Of a stretch of DNA of 64,000 nt, positions 25,388-34,557 are shown piece by piece. Each line of letters begins with the position of its first letter. Position 1 is the first letter of the stretch. The notes below the pieces were generated by a model. It worked only from the letters and a program-made list of their open reading frames with translations, did not search any database and was not told the origin of the DNA. Source of the stretch: JBEKUY01 sp049514555 (lineage in GTDB: Bacteria; Acidobacteriota; Terriglobia; Acidiferrales; UBA7541); contig JBEKUY010000001.1 of the NCBI GenBank assembly GCA_049514555.1, positions 496,001 to 560,000 of the forward strand, read 5' to 3'. The position numbers and the translations under genes were made by a program.

Positions 25388-25573
25388 CTAGGAACTCTTC
25401 CGGTTGTGATAACAATTGCTCTCGGTGGGACCGAGTTTGCCGCAGGCAAGGGCCATCGTTTCGAAAATACGCTCGCAGCGGTGCTCAGGCTTCCGATAGA
25501 GCTTCCTTGCCCTGCTGTTTGGGCCCGGCGCATCTTCTGCGCGCGCCGGGCGCTCCTCGCGAGTTTCGCTCAT
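25388..25573 (-). CDS. Small Cys-containing peptide, candidate modified-peptide precursor
   Basis: 61 residues from ATG 25573 (ATG 25579 and 25630 are alternatives). The N-terminal half is charged and Pro-rich; the second half reads RKLYRKPEHRCERIFETMALACGK and ends GPTESNCYHNRKSS. The leader-then-core look (Y-x-K-P-E start, FETMALACGK, a second Cys, short polar tail) resembles ribosomal-peptide precursors rather than a folded protein. It sits between a large secreted protein and an S26-type peptidase on the same strand. No maturase (radical SAM, LanM, cyclase) is nearby, so a natural-product role is unproven. Confidence 0.5.
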   Translation of the reverse strand: MSETREERPARAEDAPGPNSRARKLYRKPEHRCERIFETMALACGKLGPTESNCYHNRKSS

Positions 25574-25665
25574 GGCCATGTCCCCCTGAGTCAGCTTAAC
25601 CGCACAAACGCTTGGCGCTTCCGGCGCCATTTCTATTTCCGCAGCGCGCTATCCGGGCGAGCCGC

Positions 25666-27561
25666 CTATTGCAGAGCGGCCTGAGTCAGCTTGACGGCAC
25701 AGCCACCGGTCGCGGTCCCGTCTGAAACGTTACTGCAAGTCGCGTTCTCCTCCAGAGCATTGAAATAGATGCTTGCAGCCTGCGGGTAAAAACCTGTGTT
25801 CGTGTTGGCGTCGTTGTCCACAATCATCCCGCTGGTGCCGAGGCCTTCTGTAGCAACCGTGCCCGCTCCTCCCGGGAACCCGCTCGTAATGTTCAATGAG
25901 GCTATGTTCGGCGGGGGATTGCAGAGAACGCCCAAGAAGAGCCAGTCCGTGACCGTGGTCGGGTTATAAAACTCCAGAAGCGGAGCGAATTCGTTGCCTG
26001 GAGTGCCGACCTGGGTAGTATGCGCCGGCGTCCCCGCGGTCATGATTCCGCCGGAGCTAAACGTCACGCCATAAACGTCGAGGGCGCCGCCCGTGGACTC
26101 CGGTGTGCACGGCTGGCTCACGACACCGGTGACTCCGGCCACGTAGATCAGGGCGCCAGAAGACGTCGGACTCGTGTAATACGCATTGTTCAACGCTGGA
26201 GAATGCAGATCGCATTGATTTCCAGTGCCGATTTGCGCCAGTACGGACGAACTCAAGTCAATCTTGGCCTGCACCAAAGCTCCGTATGTGCCGCCACTTG
26301 CTGACCCGCTTACCGCGTAAACGAATCCGTTCACACCATCCACGATCGGAGCATCCACAATTCCGCCGTACGGCTTGCTCGCCGTACCATCCCCTACGGT
26401 CACCGAGGCCGGAGACAACGCCAGCCCGCTGGAGTTGAACCCGTAAAGTTTCCCGTCCGAGCACCCCACGAACACATTGCCGGTGACGAAGTCAACCACG
26501 GCGCCAGTCAGCTTCGAGCTTGTCGTGCCGGCACACGAACCGGAGCCAACCGCCACCGCGCCGCTCGAGCCCCAACTCGTGTCTATGCTTGGCGCGGGCT
26601 TGCTCGATCCCGAACAGGCCGGGTCAACCGTGCAGAAAACGTCCTTGATGCGGTAGAGCGTGCCGGCATCGTTGCCGACGTACGCCAGATCTTGGACGTA
26701 ATCGATGAATGGAGGGGAGAGCGTGTCGGTGCCTGTGGCATCCGATCCCAGCGGGAGATCGGTGGCGGTGCCGCTCCCTGCAACGGGCGCAGCAGAAACA
26801 AACGTGTTGATCGGCACCGGGTGTAGGGCATCTTGAAGGTTGGCTGGATTCCCGCCATCACCGCTCTTCCATGCGAGCACGTGAAAATGCGCCGGGCTGC
26901 CGGCGGCCGACTCGACGAAAGCTACTTCGGTCCCATCGAGCGACAATACGGGAGAAGTTGGGGCTGCGCCGCCGATGGCACTGACGTTATACGACCAGTA
27001 AACGGTTGCCGCAACTCCCGTATCCGACGCGCCGGGTGCGCGATTGCAGATCCCAGCTGCGGGGACGGTCCCGCTGTAAAGATTGTTGAACGCCACGAGG
27101 TTGGGCTGCGTACCGCTGCCGTTCGCCGCGACCGGGAACACGACGAAATCATTCGCGCAGTTCGGCGCCGCGTCCACGTCAAAAGTAAACTTGGCGGGAA
27201 ACATATTGGCCGCGGTTCCGGCAGTGCCTAGATAGATGCTCCAGTCGCGCACAAGCGCGGGTCCATTGCTCCGCGGACGCGGAAAACGAGGGGGCGGAGG
27301 TTGCGGTCCGGGCCACCTGATAGGCACCGGCGGGCGCCGGCGCCAACTAAACCGCGCCCGGGGGTCCCGCTGGACCTTGAGCATGGCGGCCATCGGACCG
27401 AAATGGGGGTAGACCACGTGCCGCATGCTCCAGTCGTGGACCATGGGCACAGGCCGATGGGTAAGTGCTGCTCTTGGGCCTGGCAACGATTGAGCGACCA
27501 AACCCAGCGCAGCCAAAGAGAGCAAGATCAGAATCGTTCTAGAGGGAAGCAAAGTGCGCAT
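25666..27561 (-). CDS. Large secreted protein of unknown function, probably beta-propeller
   Basis: 631 residues. A signal peptide (ILILLSLAALGLVAQS) precedes a Pro/Arg-rich stretch (residues ~70-98). The rest is Gly/Ser/Thr-rich beta structure with repeated blades such as TGAVVDFVTGNVFVGCSDGKLYGFN and APIVDGVNGFVYAVSG, the look of a PQQ-like propeller. At least six Cys suggest disulfides. It ends CAVKLTQAALQ; the leader of the small peptide frame next door also has CAVKLTQ, so a short duplication links the two. Probably cell-surface; the ligand is unknown. Confidence 0.7.
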   Translation of the reverse strand: MRTLLPSRTILILLSLAALGLVAQSLPGPRAALTHRPVPMVHDWSMRHVVYPHFGPMAAMLKVQRDPRARFSWRRRPPVPIRWPGPQPPPPRFPRPRSNGPALVRDWSIYLGTAGTAANMFPAKFTFDVDAAPNCANDFVVFPVAANGSGTQPNLVAFNNLYSGTVPAAGICNRAPGASDTGVAATVYWSYNVSAIGGAAPTSPVLSLDGTEVAFVESAAGSPAHFHVLAWKSGDGGNPANLQDALHPVPINTFVSAAPVAGSGTATDLPLGSDATGTDTLSPPFIDYVQDLAYVGNDAGTLYRIKDVFCTVDPACSGSSKPAPSIDTSWGSSGAVAVGSGSCAGTTSSKLTGAVVDFVTGNVFVGCSDGKLYGFNSSGLALSPASVTVGDGTASKPYGGIVDAPIVDGVNGFVYAVSGSASGGTYGALVQAKIDLSSSVLAQIGTGNQCDLHSPALNNAYYTSPTSSGALIYVAGVTGVVSQPCTPESTGGALDVYGVTFSSGGIMTAGTPAHTTQVGTPGNEFAPLLEFYNPTTVTDWLFLGVLCNPPPNIASLNITSGFPGGAGTVATEGLGTSGMIVDNDANTNTGFYPQAASIYFNALEENATCSNVSDGTATGGCAVKLTQAALQ

Positions 27562-27668
27562 TTTCTAATGCCTCAATTTGAGGATGCACGATTGCTAGGC
27601 GCTTGCCAATCCCCTGTTCGTGCTAGGAACTAATGGAGTCAAGTACTTCGGCCCCATTATCCATACAA

Positions 27669-27775
27669 GAAACCTCGTTCGCCCGCATTTGGCGGCGCCG
27701 GAGTTTCTCCGATAGCCCGAGTTCGTTGGATTCACCACGAACCCGTCGGGTGACTGCATTCAACGAGACAAATAG
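27669..27775. repeat. ~107-bp dispersed repeat, copy A (upstream of hdr operon)
   Basis: Shares CATTTGGCGGCGC, CTCCGATA-CCCGAG, GAACCCGTC-GGTGACTGC and TTCAACGA-ACAAA with 34558-34664 in the same orientation. On the minus strand both copies can be read as L-F-V-S-L-N-A-V-T...R-R-Q-M-R-x-N without stops. The remainder of 27562-27999 shows no gene; a GGGGAGGT ribosome site for hdrC lies near 27985. Confidence 0.7.
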
Positions 27776-27999
27776 ACTAAGCGAACGAAATACCCGAGTC
27801 AAGAGTGTGCCAAGAGCGGCGCCTGTCTTGAAAGGGTCAGGCCTGCCGCCCGCCGCCGTAGGATTCCTGAGGCGTCCTTCACCGCCCCAGTTCGCTCCTT
27901 GGAGGCACGATTGGGAGATGGACACACGTCACAATCAGGTGTGATTCCGCTCACATACAGAGGCCCGTTCGCCTCCTAGCATGGAGGGGAGGTCTTTGA

Positions 28000-28581
28000 G
28001 TGCGGAACAGGGCCCCAGGCCAAGAGACGCCCGCATCGGTTCGGGTTCGATTCCCCGATCATATTCATATCGTCGATTGCTACCAGTGTGGCAAGTGCAC
28101 GGCCGGGTGTCCGGTTTCCCAAGACATGGATCTGGCGCCGAATCAAGTCATACGGTTGATGCAGCTCGGTCAATCGGAAAAGGCCGTGAGGTCCCAGGCG
28201 ATATGGGCATGCCTGGGATGCCAGACTTGTTCGGCGCGCTGCCCGAAAGCCGTTGATTGTGCAGGGGTTATGGACGCCCTGCGCGAGGCGGCCCTCGTTC
28301 ACGACATGGCCTCACCCGCGCGACTGCTGGTAGTTTCGTTCCAAGAAGCGTTCTTGGAGAACATCCGGCGTAACGGGCGGCTCAATGAAATGGAGTTAAT
28401 CGGCCGGTTCAAGGCTAGCGTTGTTTTCAGGACCGGCAGGCTCTCATTTCTCTTCAAGGATGCCGGTCTTGCGCCTCAACTCAGGAAGCGCAAGAAGCTG
28501 CACCTAATCTCGGAAAAGGCGCGCGACCGCAAGATTGTGGAACGAATCTTCGCGCGCTGCTCGAACCGGTCTGAACGATGA
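28000..28581 (+). CDS. hdrC: Heterodisulfide reductase subunit C-like ferredoxin protein
   Basis: 193 residues from GTG 28000, with GGGGAGGT upstream. Two [4Fe-4S] motifs: CYQCGKCTAGCP (Cys 27-37) and CLGCQTCSARCPK near residue 71. This is the HdrC layout, the electron wire between HdrA and HdrB. The C-terminal ~80 residues are helical and basic. It overlaps hdrB by 4 nt (ATGA). It opens a six-gene operon in which every junction overlaps or nearly touches. Confidence 0.88.
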   Translation: MRNRAPGQETPASVRVRFPDHIHIVDCYQCGKCTAGCPVSQDMDLAPNQVIRLMQLGQSEKAVRSQAIWACLGCQTCSARCPKAVDCAGVMDALREAALVHDMASPARLLVVSFQEAFLENIRRNGRLNEMELIGRFKASVVFRTGRLSFLFKDAGLAPQLRKRKKLHLISEKARDRKIVERIFARCSNRSER

Positions 28582-29417
28582 ACATCGGCTACTATCCCGG
28601 CTGCGCGCTGCATGGATCGTCGAACGATTACGAGCAATCGCTGCGGGCGTGCCTGGGCGCGCTGGACGTGCAGCTCAAGGAAATCAATGACTGGATTTGC
28701 TGCGGAGCGACGGCGGCGCACTCGCTCAATCACAAGCTCTCCTTGGCGCTCCCTGCCCGGAACCTGGCCCTGGCTGAGCGGGATGGCTTCAAGCAGGTAT
28801 TCGCGCCGTGCCCCCTGTGTTCCATGCAGCTACTCAAGGTGAAAAAGGCGGTCGCCGACGAAAAAGTCCGCCGGGAACTCTCTGAAACGGTCGAGGCCGA
28901 TGTCCGTGGCGACGGCCAAGTCCTGAATCTGATCCAGATCTTCGAGAACGTCGGGCTGGACCGGCTGAAATCATCCGTCAGGACCCCGCTCGAATCCATC
29001 AACGCAGCTTGCTACTACGGCTGCCTGCTGACGCGTCCTCCGGATGTGGTGCACTTCGATGATTTCGAGCAGCCCACGTCGATGGAAGCGGTGCTCGCCG
29101 CGCTGGGGGCAAAGACGGTCGAATGGAACTACAAGACCGAATGCTGCGGCGCAGGGATGACCATGGCGAACGAAGACGCCGTCCTGGACCTGGCCCACAA
29201 GATTCTCGGCAATGCGGCCGAGCACGGCGCGAATTGCGTCGTGGTCGCATGCCCAATGTGCCACGTGAATCTGGACATGAAGCAGGCGGCGGTCGAGCGG
29301 CGCTACGGAAAGAAGTTGGGGATGGTCGTGTATTACCTATCTGACTTGGTCGGATTGGCGTTGGGGCTTTCCTCCGAGCAGTTGGGAATCGGCAGGCATT
29401 TCGTTACGAAGGCTTAA
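28578..29417 (+). CDS. hdrB: Heterodisulfide reductase subunit B (two CCG domains)
   Basis: 279 residues with two complete CCG motifs: Cys9, Cys41-Cys42, Cys78, Cys81, and Cys145, Cys149, Cys189-Cys190, Cys225, Cys228. In methanogen HdrB these bind two non-cubane [4Fe-4S] clusters that cleave the disulfide CoM-S-S-CoB. Bacteria lack these coenzymes, so the partner disulfide is unknown; DsrC-like proteins have been proposed for related complexes. All catalytic cysteines are kept, so the enzyme looks active. Confidence 0.9.
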   Translation: MNIGYYPGCALHGSSNDYEQSLRACLGALDVQLKEINDWICCGATAAHSLNHKLSLALPARNLALAERDGFKQVFAPCPLCSMQLLKVKKAVADEKVRRELSETVEADVRGDGQVLNLIQIFENVGLDRLKSSVRTPLESINAACYYGCLLTRPPDVVHFDDFEQPTSMEAVLAALGAKTVEWNYKTECCGAGMTMANEDAVLDLAHKILGNAAEHGANCVVVACPMCHVNLDMKQAAVERRYGKKLGMVVYYLSDLVGLALGLSSEQLGIGRHFVTKA

Positions 29418-29420
29418 GGA

Positions 29421-31421
29421 ATGTCACGAATTGGCGTATTCACGTGCTGGTGCGGCGAGAACATCGCTCGCACCGTCGATGTGGACGAAGTCGCGAAACA
29501 AGTCGCGGGCCTGCCCGGCGTGCGGTGCTCGCTGAACTATAAGTACATGTGCTCCGATCCGGGACAGGCGACCATCCGGGACAAGATCGCGTCGGAGGAG
29601 CTGGACGGCATCGTCGTAGCGTCCTGCTCGCCTCACATGCATCTCAAGACATTCCGCAGGGCGGCACAGGCAGCCGGCTTGAATCCCTATTTGGTGGAAA
29701 TGGCGAACATCCGCGAGCAATGCTCGTGGGTGCATCACGATCGCGCCGAAGCTACCGCGAAAGCGTTTGAGATCATCCGGCTGTCGGTCGAAAAGGTGCG
29801 GAACGACGCGGCGCTCGTTCCGATTCGGGTGCCCGTGACGCGTCGCGCGCTCGTGATTGGCGGCGGCGTGGCAGGGATACAGGCGGCGCTCGACATTGCC
29901 GATGCCGGCTACGAAGTCGTCATGGTAGAACGCGAGCCCTCCATCGGCGGCAAGATGGCGGGACTCTCCGAAACGTTCCCGACGCTGGATTGCTCGCAAT
30001 GCATCCTGACGCCTCGCATGGTCGAAGTCGGGCAGCATCCTCGCATCAAATTGCTCAGCTACTCTGAAGTTGAAGCGGTGGACGGTTTCGTCGGCAATTT
30101 CAAGATCACCATCCGACAGAAGGCCCGGTACATCGACACGAGCAAATGCACCGGCTGCGGCGACTGCTGGACCGTGTGTCCCCTGAAGAGAAACCCGAGC
30201 GAGTTCGATTACGGAATGGGCATGCGCCCGGCGATCTACATCCCGTTCCCGCAGGCGGTTCCGGCGCGCCCGGTGATCGACAAGAAGACGTGCGCCAAGC
30301 TGATTCGCAACGGTTGTGGATTGTGCGAGAAGAAATGCAAGGCCGGGGCAATCAACTTCCAGGACGAGGACAAGATCGTCGAGGAAAACGTCGGCGCGAT
30401 CGTGGTCGCCACCGGCTACAAGCTTTACAGCATCGGTAAGGTGCAGCCCAAGTCCACGCTCGCGGGGTACGGCGAGTATGGTTACGGCAAGCATAAGGAC
30501 GTCATCGACTCGCTGCAGTTCGAACGCCTAGTGTCGGCGTCCGGGCCGACCGGAGGGGAGCTGAAGCGCCCGTCTGACGGAGCGATCCCCAAGAACGTCG
30601 TCTTCATCAGTTGCGTCGGATCGCGCGACAACGCCAAGGGCCTCCCGTACTGCAGCAAGATCTGCTGCATGTACACCGCCAAGCACGCCATGCTTTACAA
30701 GCATAAAGTCCACGAAGGCCAGGCCCACGTTTTTTATATGGACATTCGCTCGGGCGGCAAAGGTTACGACGAGTTCGTGCGGCGGGCGATCGAGCAGGAC
30801 GGAGCTAAGTACTACCGCGGGCGCGTCTCGAAAATCACGGAAGAGAAGGGCAAGCTCATCGTTCGCGGCGCCGACACTCTAGTGGGAGAGCCGGTGACCA
30901 TCGAGGCGGACTTGGTCGTCCTTGCCGCCGCAATGCGTCCGGCTGACGGCGTTGAAGAGTTGGCGCAGAAGCTGAATATCGGATACGACGAGTTCGGCTT
31001 CCTCATGGAATCTCATCCCAAGTTGCGCCCTGTCGAAACCAACACAGCGGGTATTTTCATCGCCGGCGCGTGTCAAGCGCCGAAAGACATTCCTGAATCC
31101 GTGGCCCAGGCATCGGCCGCAGCCAGCAAGGTTCAGGTCATGCTGTCGGCCAGTGAACTGACGCGCGATCCTGAAATTGCCGCCATCAACGAGCAGACTT
31201 GTGCGGCGTGCTTCACGTGCGTCCACACTTGCCCGTATCACGCGATTGAGCAGGCGGAGGTGCGCACGCCAAGGGGCGTGTTCGTGAAGCGCACTGCCCG
31301 GGTCAATCCTGGATTGTGCATGGGTTGCGGCACGTGCGTTTCGGTGTGCCCGTCCAAGAGCGCCGATTTGCAGGGGTTCACGGACCAACAGATTTACGCC
31401 ATGGTGGAGAGCCTGGCATGA
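29421..31421 (+). CDS. hdrA: Heterodisulfide reductase subunit A (FAD, electron-bifurcating)
   Basis: 666 residues. An N-terminal Cys-rich region (FTCWCGEN, YMCSDPGQ, SCSPHMH) is followed by the FAD-binding GGGVAGIQAALDIADAGYEV near 150. Ferredoxin-type motifs follow: CTGCGDCWTVCP, CGLCEKKC, and at the C-terminus CAACFTCVHTCP and CMGCGTCVSVCP. HdrA carries the flavin that splits electron pairs between a high- and a low-potential acceptor. The start is 3 nt after hdrB; the stop overlaps the next start by 4 nt. Confidence 0.92.
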   Translation: MSRIGVFTCWCGENIARTVDVDEVAKQVAGLPGVRCSLNYKYMCSDPGQATIRDKIASEELDGIVVASCSPHMHLKTFRRAAQAAGLNPYLVEMANIREQCSWVHHDRAEATAKAFEIIRLSVEKVRNDAALVPIRVPVTRRALVIGGGVAGIQAALDIADAGYEVVMVEREPSIGGKMAGLSETFPTLDCSQCILTPRMVEVGQHPRIKLLSYSEVEAVDGFVGNFKITIRQKARYIDTSKCTGCGDCWTVCPLKRNPSEFDYGMGMRPAIYIPFPQAVPARPVIDKKTCAKLIRNGCGLCEKKCKAGAINFQDEDKIVEENVGAIVVATGYKLYSIGKVQPKSTLAGYGEYGYGKHKDVIDSLQFERLVSASGPTGGELKRPSDGAIPKNVVFISCVGSRDNAKGLPYCSKICCMYTAKHAMLYKHKVHEGQAHVFYMDIRSGGKGYDEFVRRAIEQDGAKYYRGRVSKITEEKGKLIVRGADTLVGEPVTIEADLVVLAAAMRPADGVEELAQKLNIGYDEFGFLMESHPKLRPVETNTAGIFIAGACQAPKDIPESVAQASAAASKVQVMLSASELTRDPEIAAINEQTCAACFTCVHTCPYHAIEQAEVRTPRGVFVKRTARVNPGLCMGCGTCVSVCPSKSADLQGFTDQQIYAMVESLA

Positions 31422-32716
31422 GCGAGACGGCCACATTCGAGCCCAAGATCGTCGCGTACGTCTGCAACTGGTGCACGTATTTGGGCGCGGATCTTGCCGG
31501 AACCACGCGCCTGGAATATCCGCCGAACGTGCGCATCGTCCGCCTACCGTGCACTGGGCGCATCGATTTCAACCTGATCGTCAAAGCTTTCGAGATCGGC
31601 GCGGACGCCGTGCTGGTTTCCGGCTGCCATCCCGGCGATTGTCACTACACGGCGGGCAACTACCACGCGCGGCGGCGCTGGATCCTCTTTCGCGAGTTGT
31701 TGGACACAATGGGCTTCGATCTACGCCGTATTCACTTCACCTGGATTTCAGCAGCGGAAGGAAGAAAGTGGCAACAGGTGGTCACGGAGATCACCGAGCA
31801 GACCAGGAAGCTCGGACCCTACACGGATTTGTACGCCGCCGGAGCATTCAAGGATGTGCCGCCACCGGTAAGCAACAGGAACGGGCTAAAAAGTTTTGCC
31901 GCCGAGACCGAGCTGCGCGAGCATTGCCGCAAGTTGCTGGCCGAGGGCGCAGTGAAGGTCGTCATCGGGTACGGCGCGGGCGGGCCGGTCGTGGTCACGA
32001 AGCCCGAGGACGCGGATCGGCTGGTGTGGAACAATCGCTGTTATCCTAATCTCACCGCATACCTGAAGCGAAAGGAAATCAAGGCGCTGGGGAAGCCGGC
32101 CGTCGTGGTGAAGCCTTGCGACGAGAAGTCGCTCGTCGTGTTGGAGAAGGAATCGCAGCTCGAGCGCAAGGACATTCACGTCATCGGCATGGGTTGCGAA
32201 GGCGTGGGCGAACCAAAGTGCGCTTGGTGCCAGGCACGAACTCCTCGTTTCGCGGACGTCTCCCTCGGGCAGCCGGTGGGGCCGGAACCTCCGTCTAGCC
32301 CTTCGCCAAACCGCTTTGCAGCGCTGATGGCGATGTCCCCGGCGGAGCGAATGGCATTCTGGGCGAGTGAGTTCGAGCGCTGCGTGAAGTGCTACGCCTG
32401 CCGCCAGGTCTGCCCCATGTGTTATTGCGAGCGCTGCATTGTCGAGCGGAACAGGCCGATTGAGATCGATCCCGCACCGAGCGCGAAGGGAAACTTTGCC
32501 TGGCAGATCGCCCGCGCGTTTCATCTCGCAGGGCGTTGCGTCGGTTGCGGGGAATGCTCGCGGGCCTGCCCGGCGGGCATCGATCTCGCCCTACTCAATA
32601 TCTCGCTCCATATTGCCGCCCAGAAGAATTTCGGTTTTGAAGCCGGCGTGGACCCGAAGGCGGACGCAGTGATCGGATCGTACGCTCTCCAGGATAAGGA
32701 GGACTTTATCCGGTGA
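31418..32716 (+). CDS. MvhD/FlxD-type protein fused to an FlxC-like iron-sulfur module
   Basis: 432 residues. Residues ~10-140 are an MvhD domain with CNWC (Cys16, 19), PCTGRID (Cys45) and GCHPGDCHYTAGN (Cys70, 75), binding a [2Fe-2S] cluster and docking to HdrA. A middle domain (~175-300, KVVIGYGAGGPVVV, VVVKPCDEKSLVVL) resembles F420-hydrogenase/FdhB-type subunits. The C-terminal part has CVKCYACRQVCPMCYCERC and CVGCGECSRACP. In FlxABCD systems the MvhD-like and Fe-S subunits are separate proteins; here they appear joined. GTGA overlaps the next gene. Confidence 0.85.
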   Translation: MSETATFEPKIVAYVCNWCTYLGADLAGTTRLEYPPNVRIVRLPCTGRIDFNLIVKAFEIGADAVLVSGCHPGDCHYTAGNYHARRRWILFRELLDTMGFDLRRIHFTWISAAEGRKWQQVVTEITEQTRKLGPYTDLYAAGAFKDVPPPVSNRNGLKSFAAETELREHCRKLLAEGAVKVVIGYGAGGPVVVTKPEDADRLVWNNRCYPNLTAYLKRKEIKALGKPAVVVKPCDEKSLVVLEKESQLERKDIHVIGMGCEGVGEPKCAWCQARTPRFADVSLGQPVGPEPPSSPSPNRFAALMAMSPAERMAFWASEFERCVKCYACRQVCPMCYCERCIVERNRPIEIDPAPSAKGNFAWQIARAFHLAGRCVGCGECSRACPAGIDLALLNISLHIAAQKNFGFEAGVDPKADAVIGSYALQDKEDFIR

Positions 32717-33708
32717 GCGAGATCATCTCCCAAAACGCTCTCCGCATGTTGGCTGCCGAGTGGCTCGCCGGCGGCAAGGCGGTCGCTGGTCCTGTACGGA
32801 TCAAGCCGGACCTCGTACTATATCGCGCCTTGCGTTCAGCCGACGACTTGCTGCTCGAGGAATTCCAACGCCCGCCAAACTCCATTAAGGAGTTCCTCTT
32901 CCCTAAGGCGGAGAAGCTCTACGGGTACCGAGTTCGGGGCAACAGCATCGAGCTGGTCGAAAGTGATGCGCAGGAGCGCGTGCAGATATTGATCGCCGCG
33001 CGGCCGTGCGACGCTGCGGCGCTGCCGATCCTGGACCACGTGTTCAACTGGGATTTCAAGGACGAGTTCTACAATCGGCGGCGAGCGGCTACAACTGTGA
33101 TTACGCTGGCCTGCAACGCTCATGACGAAAGCTGCTTCTGCACCTCCGTTGGGCTCGGCCCTGCCTCGGAACGCGGCTCGGACGCGATGCTGTTCGACCT
33201 GGGGGCCGGGCGCTATGAGGTCAGATGCCTCACGGACAAAGGCCGCGCTCTTTTCAGCGGCAAGACCGAGAAATCGGATCAAGTTGGGAATGTTCCAGCC
33301 GGTCCCGAAAAGAAATTTGATTCAGAGACGATTCGAACTTTCGTCACCGAGCATTTCGAGGACCCGTTCTGGAAGGAGCATGCGCTCACCTGCATGGGTT
33401 GCGGCACGTGCGCTTTCTCATGCCCAACGTGCCATTGCTTCGATATCGTGGACGCCGGGCCGGCTGCGGGCAACGCGCGCGTGCGGACCTGGGATTCATG
33501 CCAATTCGCGACGTTCACCGTGCACGCTTCAGGCCACAATCCACGCCCGGCACAACATGCGCGTCAGCGCCAGCGTATCCTGCACAAGTTCGCGATTTAC
33601 CCGGAGAAGTTCGGCGAAATTCTTTGCACGGGATGCGGCAACTGCACGCGCAATTGCCCGATCGGGCTCGGCGTGTTGAGCGTCGCCACAGAGATCGATC
33701 ATGGATGA
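32713..33708 (+). CDS. FlxB/AsrA-like 4Fe-4S dicluster subunit
   Basis: 331 residues from GTG 32713. The N-terminal domain has LIAARPCDAAALPILD and LACNAHDESCFCTS, as in anaerobic sulfite reductase subunit A and sulfhydrogenase beta subunits. The C-terminal half has CMGCGTCAFSCPTCHCFD and CTGCGNCTRNCP. It passes electrons between the flavin subunit that follows and the MvhD/Hdr side. No sulfite reductase catalytic subunit (siroheme) or hydrogenase large subunit occurs in the operon, which favours the Flx assignment. Its end overlaps the last gene by 8 nt. Confidence 0.82.
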   Translation: MSEIISQNALRMLAAEWLAGGKAVAGPVRIKPDLVLYRALRSADDLLLEEFQRPPNSIKEFLFPKAEKLYGYRVRGNSIELVESDAQERVQILIAARPCDAAALPILDHVFNWDFKDEFYNRRRAATTVITLACNAHDESCFCTSVGLGPASERGSDAMLFDLGAGRYEVRCLTDKGRALFSGKTEKSDQVGNVPAGPEKKFDSETIRTFVTEHFEDPFWKEHALTCMGCGTCAFSCPTCHCFDIVDAGPAAGNARVRTWDSCQFATFTVHASGHNPRPAQHARQRQRILHKFAIYPEKFGEILCTGCGNCTRNCPIGLGVLSVATEIDHG

Positions 33709-34534
33709 CGTATATACGCCCGATTTGTTGGAAGTCACGGCGGTCCGCCAGCAGACGCCGGATGTGAAGGCGGTGTCGTTGCGTTTTCTCGACGCCGAAA
33801 AGGCACGCAATTTCTCATTCAGAGTCGGTCAGTTCGGCATTTTTTCGGCGTTCGGCTACGGCGAATCCACGTTCAACATCTGCTCCAGCTCAAACTGGAA
33901 GGACCACATCGAATTCTGCTTCCGCAAAGTCGGGCGCGTGACGGAAGCGTTCTGGAAGATCGAAGAGAAGGACGTAATCGGTTTCCGCGGCCCGTACGGC
34001 AACGGATATCCGATGGAGGCCTGGAAGGGCCACGATTTGATCTTCCTGGGCGGCGGAATCGCGATGCCGCCGATTCGCTGCGCCGTGTGGTACGCGCTCG
34101 AAAACCGCGCCGACTATGGCGATATCCACGTCGTTTATGGCGCGCGCACTGTCGCCGATCTCGTTTTTGTGGACGAGCTTGAGGAATGGGCCAAGCGCGA
34201 CCGCGTGCGCGTCGTCCGTTGCGTCGATCCGGGCGGCGAAACGTCCGATTGGAAGGGCGAGATCGGCTTCGTGCCGCACGTGTTCGAGCGCGCGCAAATC
34301 AAATCGAAGGACCCAGTCGTTCTCGTGATCGGCCCGCCGATCATGATCAAAAACACGCTGCCGATCCTGGACAAGATGGGTGTCAAGCCGGCTTCGGTTT
34401 ACACCAGCATCGAGAATCGCATGAAGTGCGGCATCGGCAAGTGCGGGCGGTGCAACGTGGGGTCGCTCTACGTCTGCAAAGAAGGACCAGTGCTCACGAT
34501 GGAGCAGCTGCAGCGCTTGCCTGCCGACTACTGA
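33701..34534 (+). CDS. FlxA/AsrB-like FAD/NAD(P)H oxidoreductase subunit
   Basis: 277 residues of the ferredoxin-reductase fold: an FAD-binding barrel (FRVGQFGIFSAFGYGESTFNI), the NAD-binding half (LIFLGGGIAMPPIRCAVWY, VVYGARTVADLVF), and a C-terminal [2Fe-2S] site CGIGKCGRCNVGSLYVC. In Flx-Hdr complexes this subunit oxidises NADH and feeds HdrA. It is the last gene of the operon; the second ~107-bp repeat begins 23 nt after its stop. Confidence 0.85.
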   Translation: MDDVYTPDLLEVTAVRQQTPDVKAVSLRFLDAEKARNFSFRVGQFGIFSAFGYGESTFNICSSSNWKDHIEFCFRKVGRVTEAFWKIEEKDVIGFRGPYGNGYPMEAWKGHDLIFLGGGIAMPPIRCAVWYALENRADYGDIHVVYGARTVADLVFVDELEEWAKRDRVRVVRCVDPGGETSDWKGEIGFVPHVFERAQIKSKDPVVLVIGPPIMIKNTLPILDKMGVKPASVYTSIENRMKCGIGKCGRCNVGSLYVCKEGPVLTMEQLQRLPADY

Positions 34535-34557
34535 CACACCTGTCCCCTCCGTTCCAA

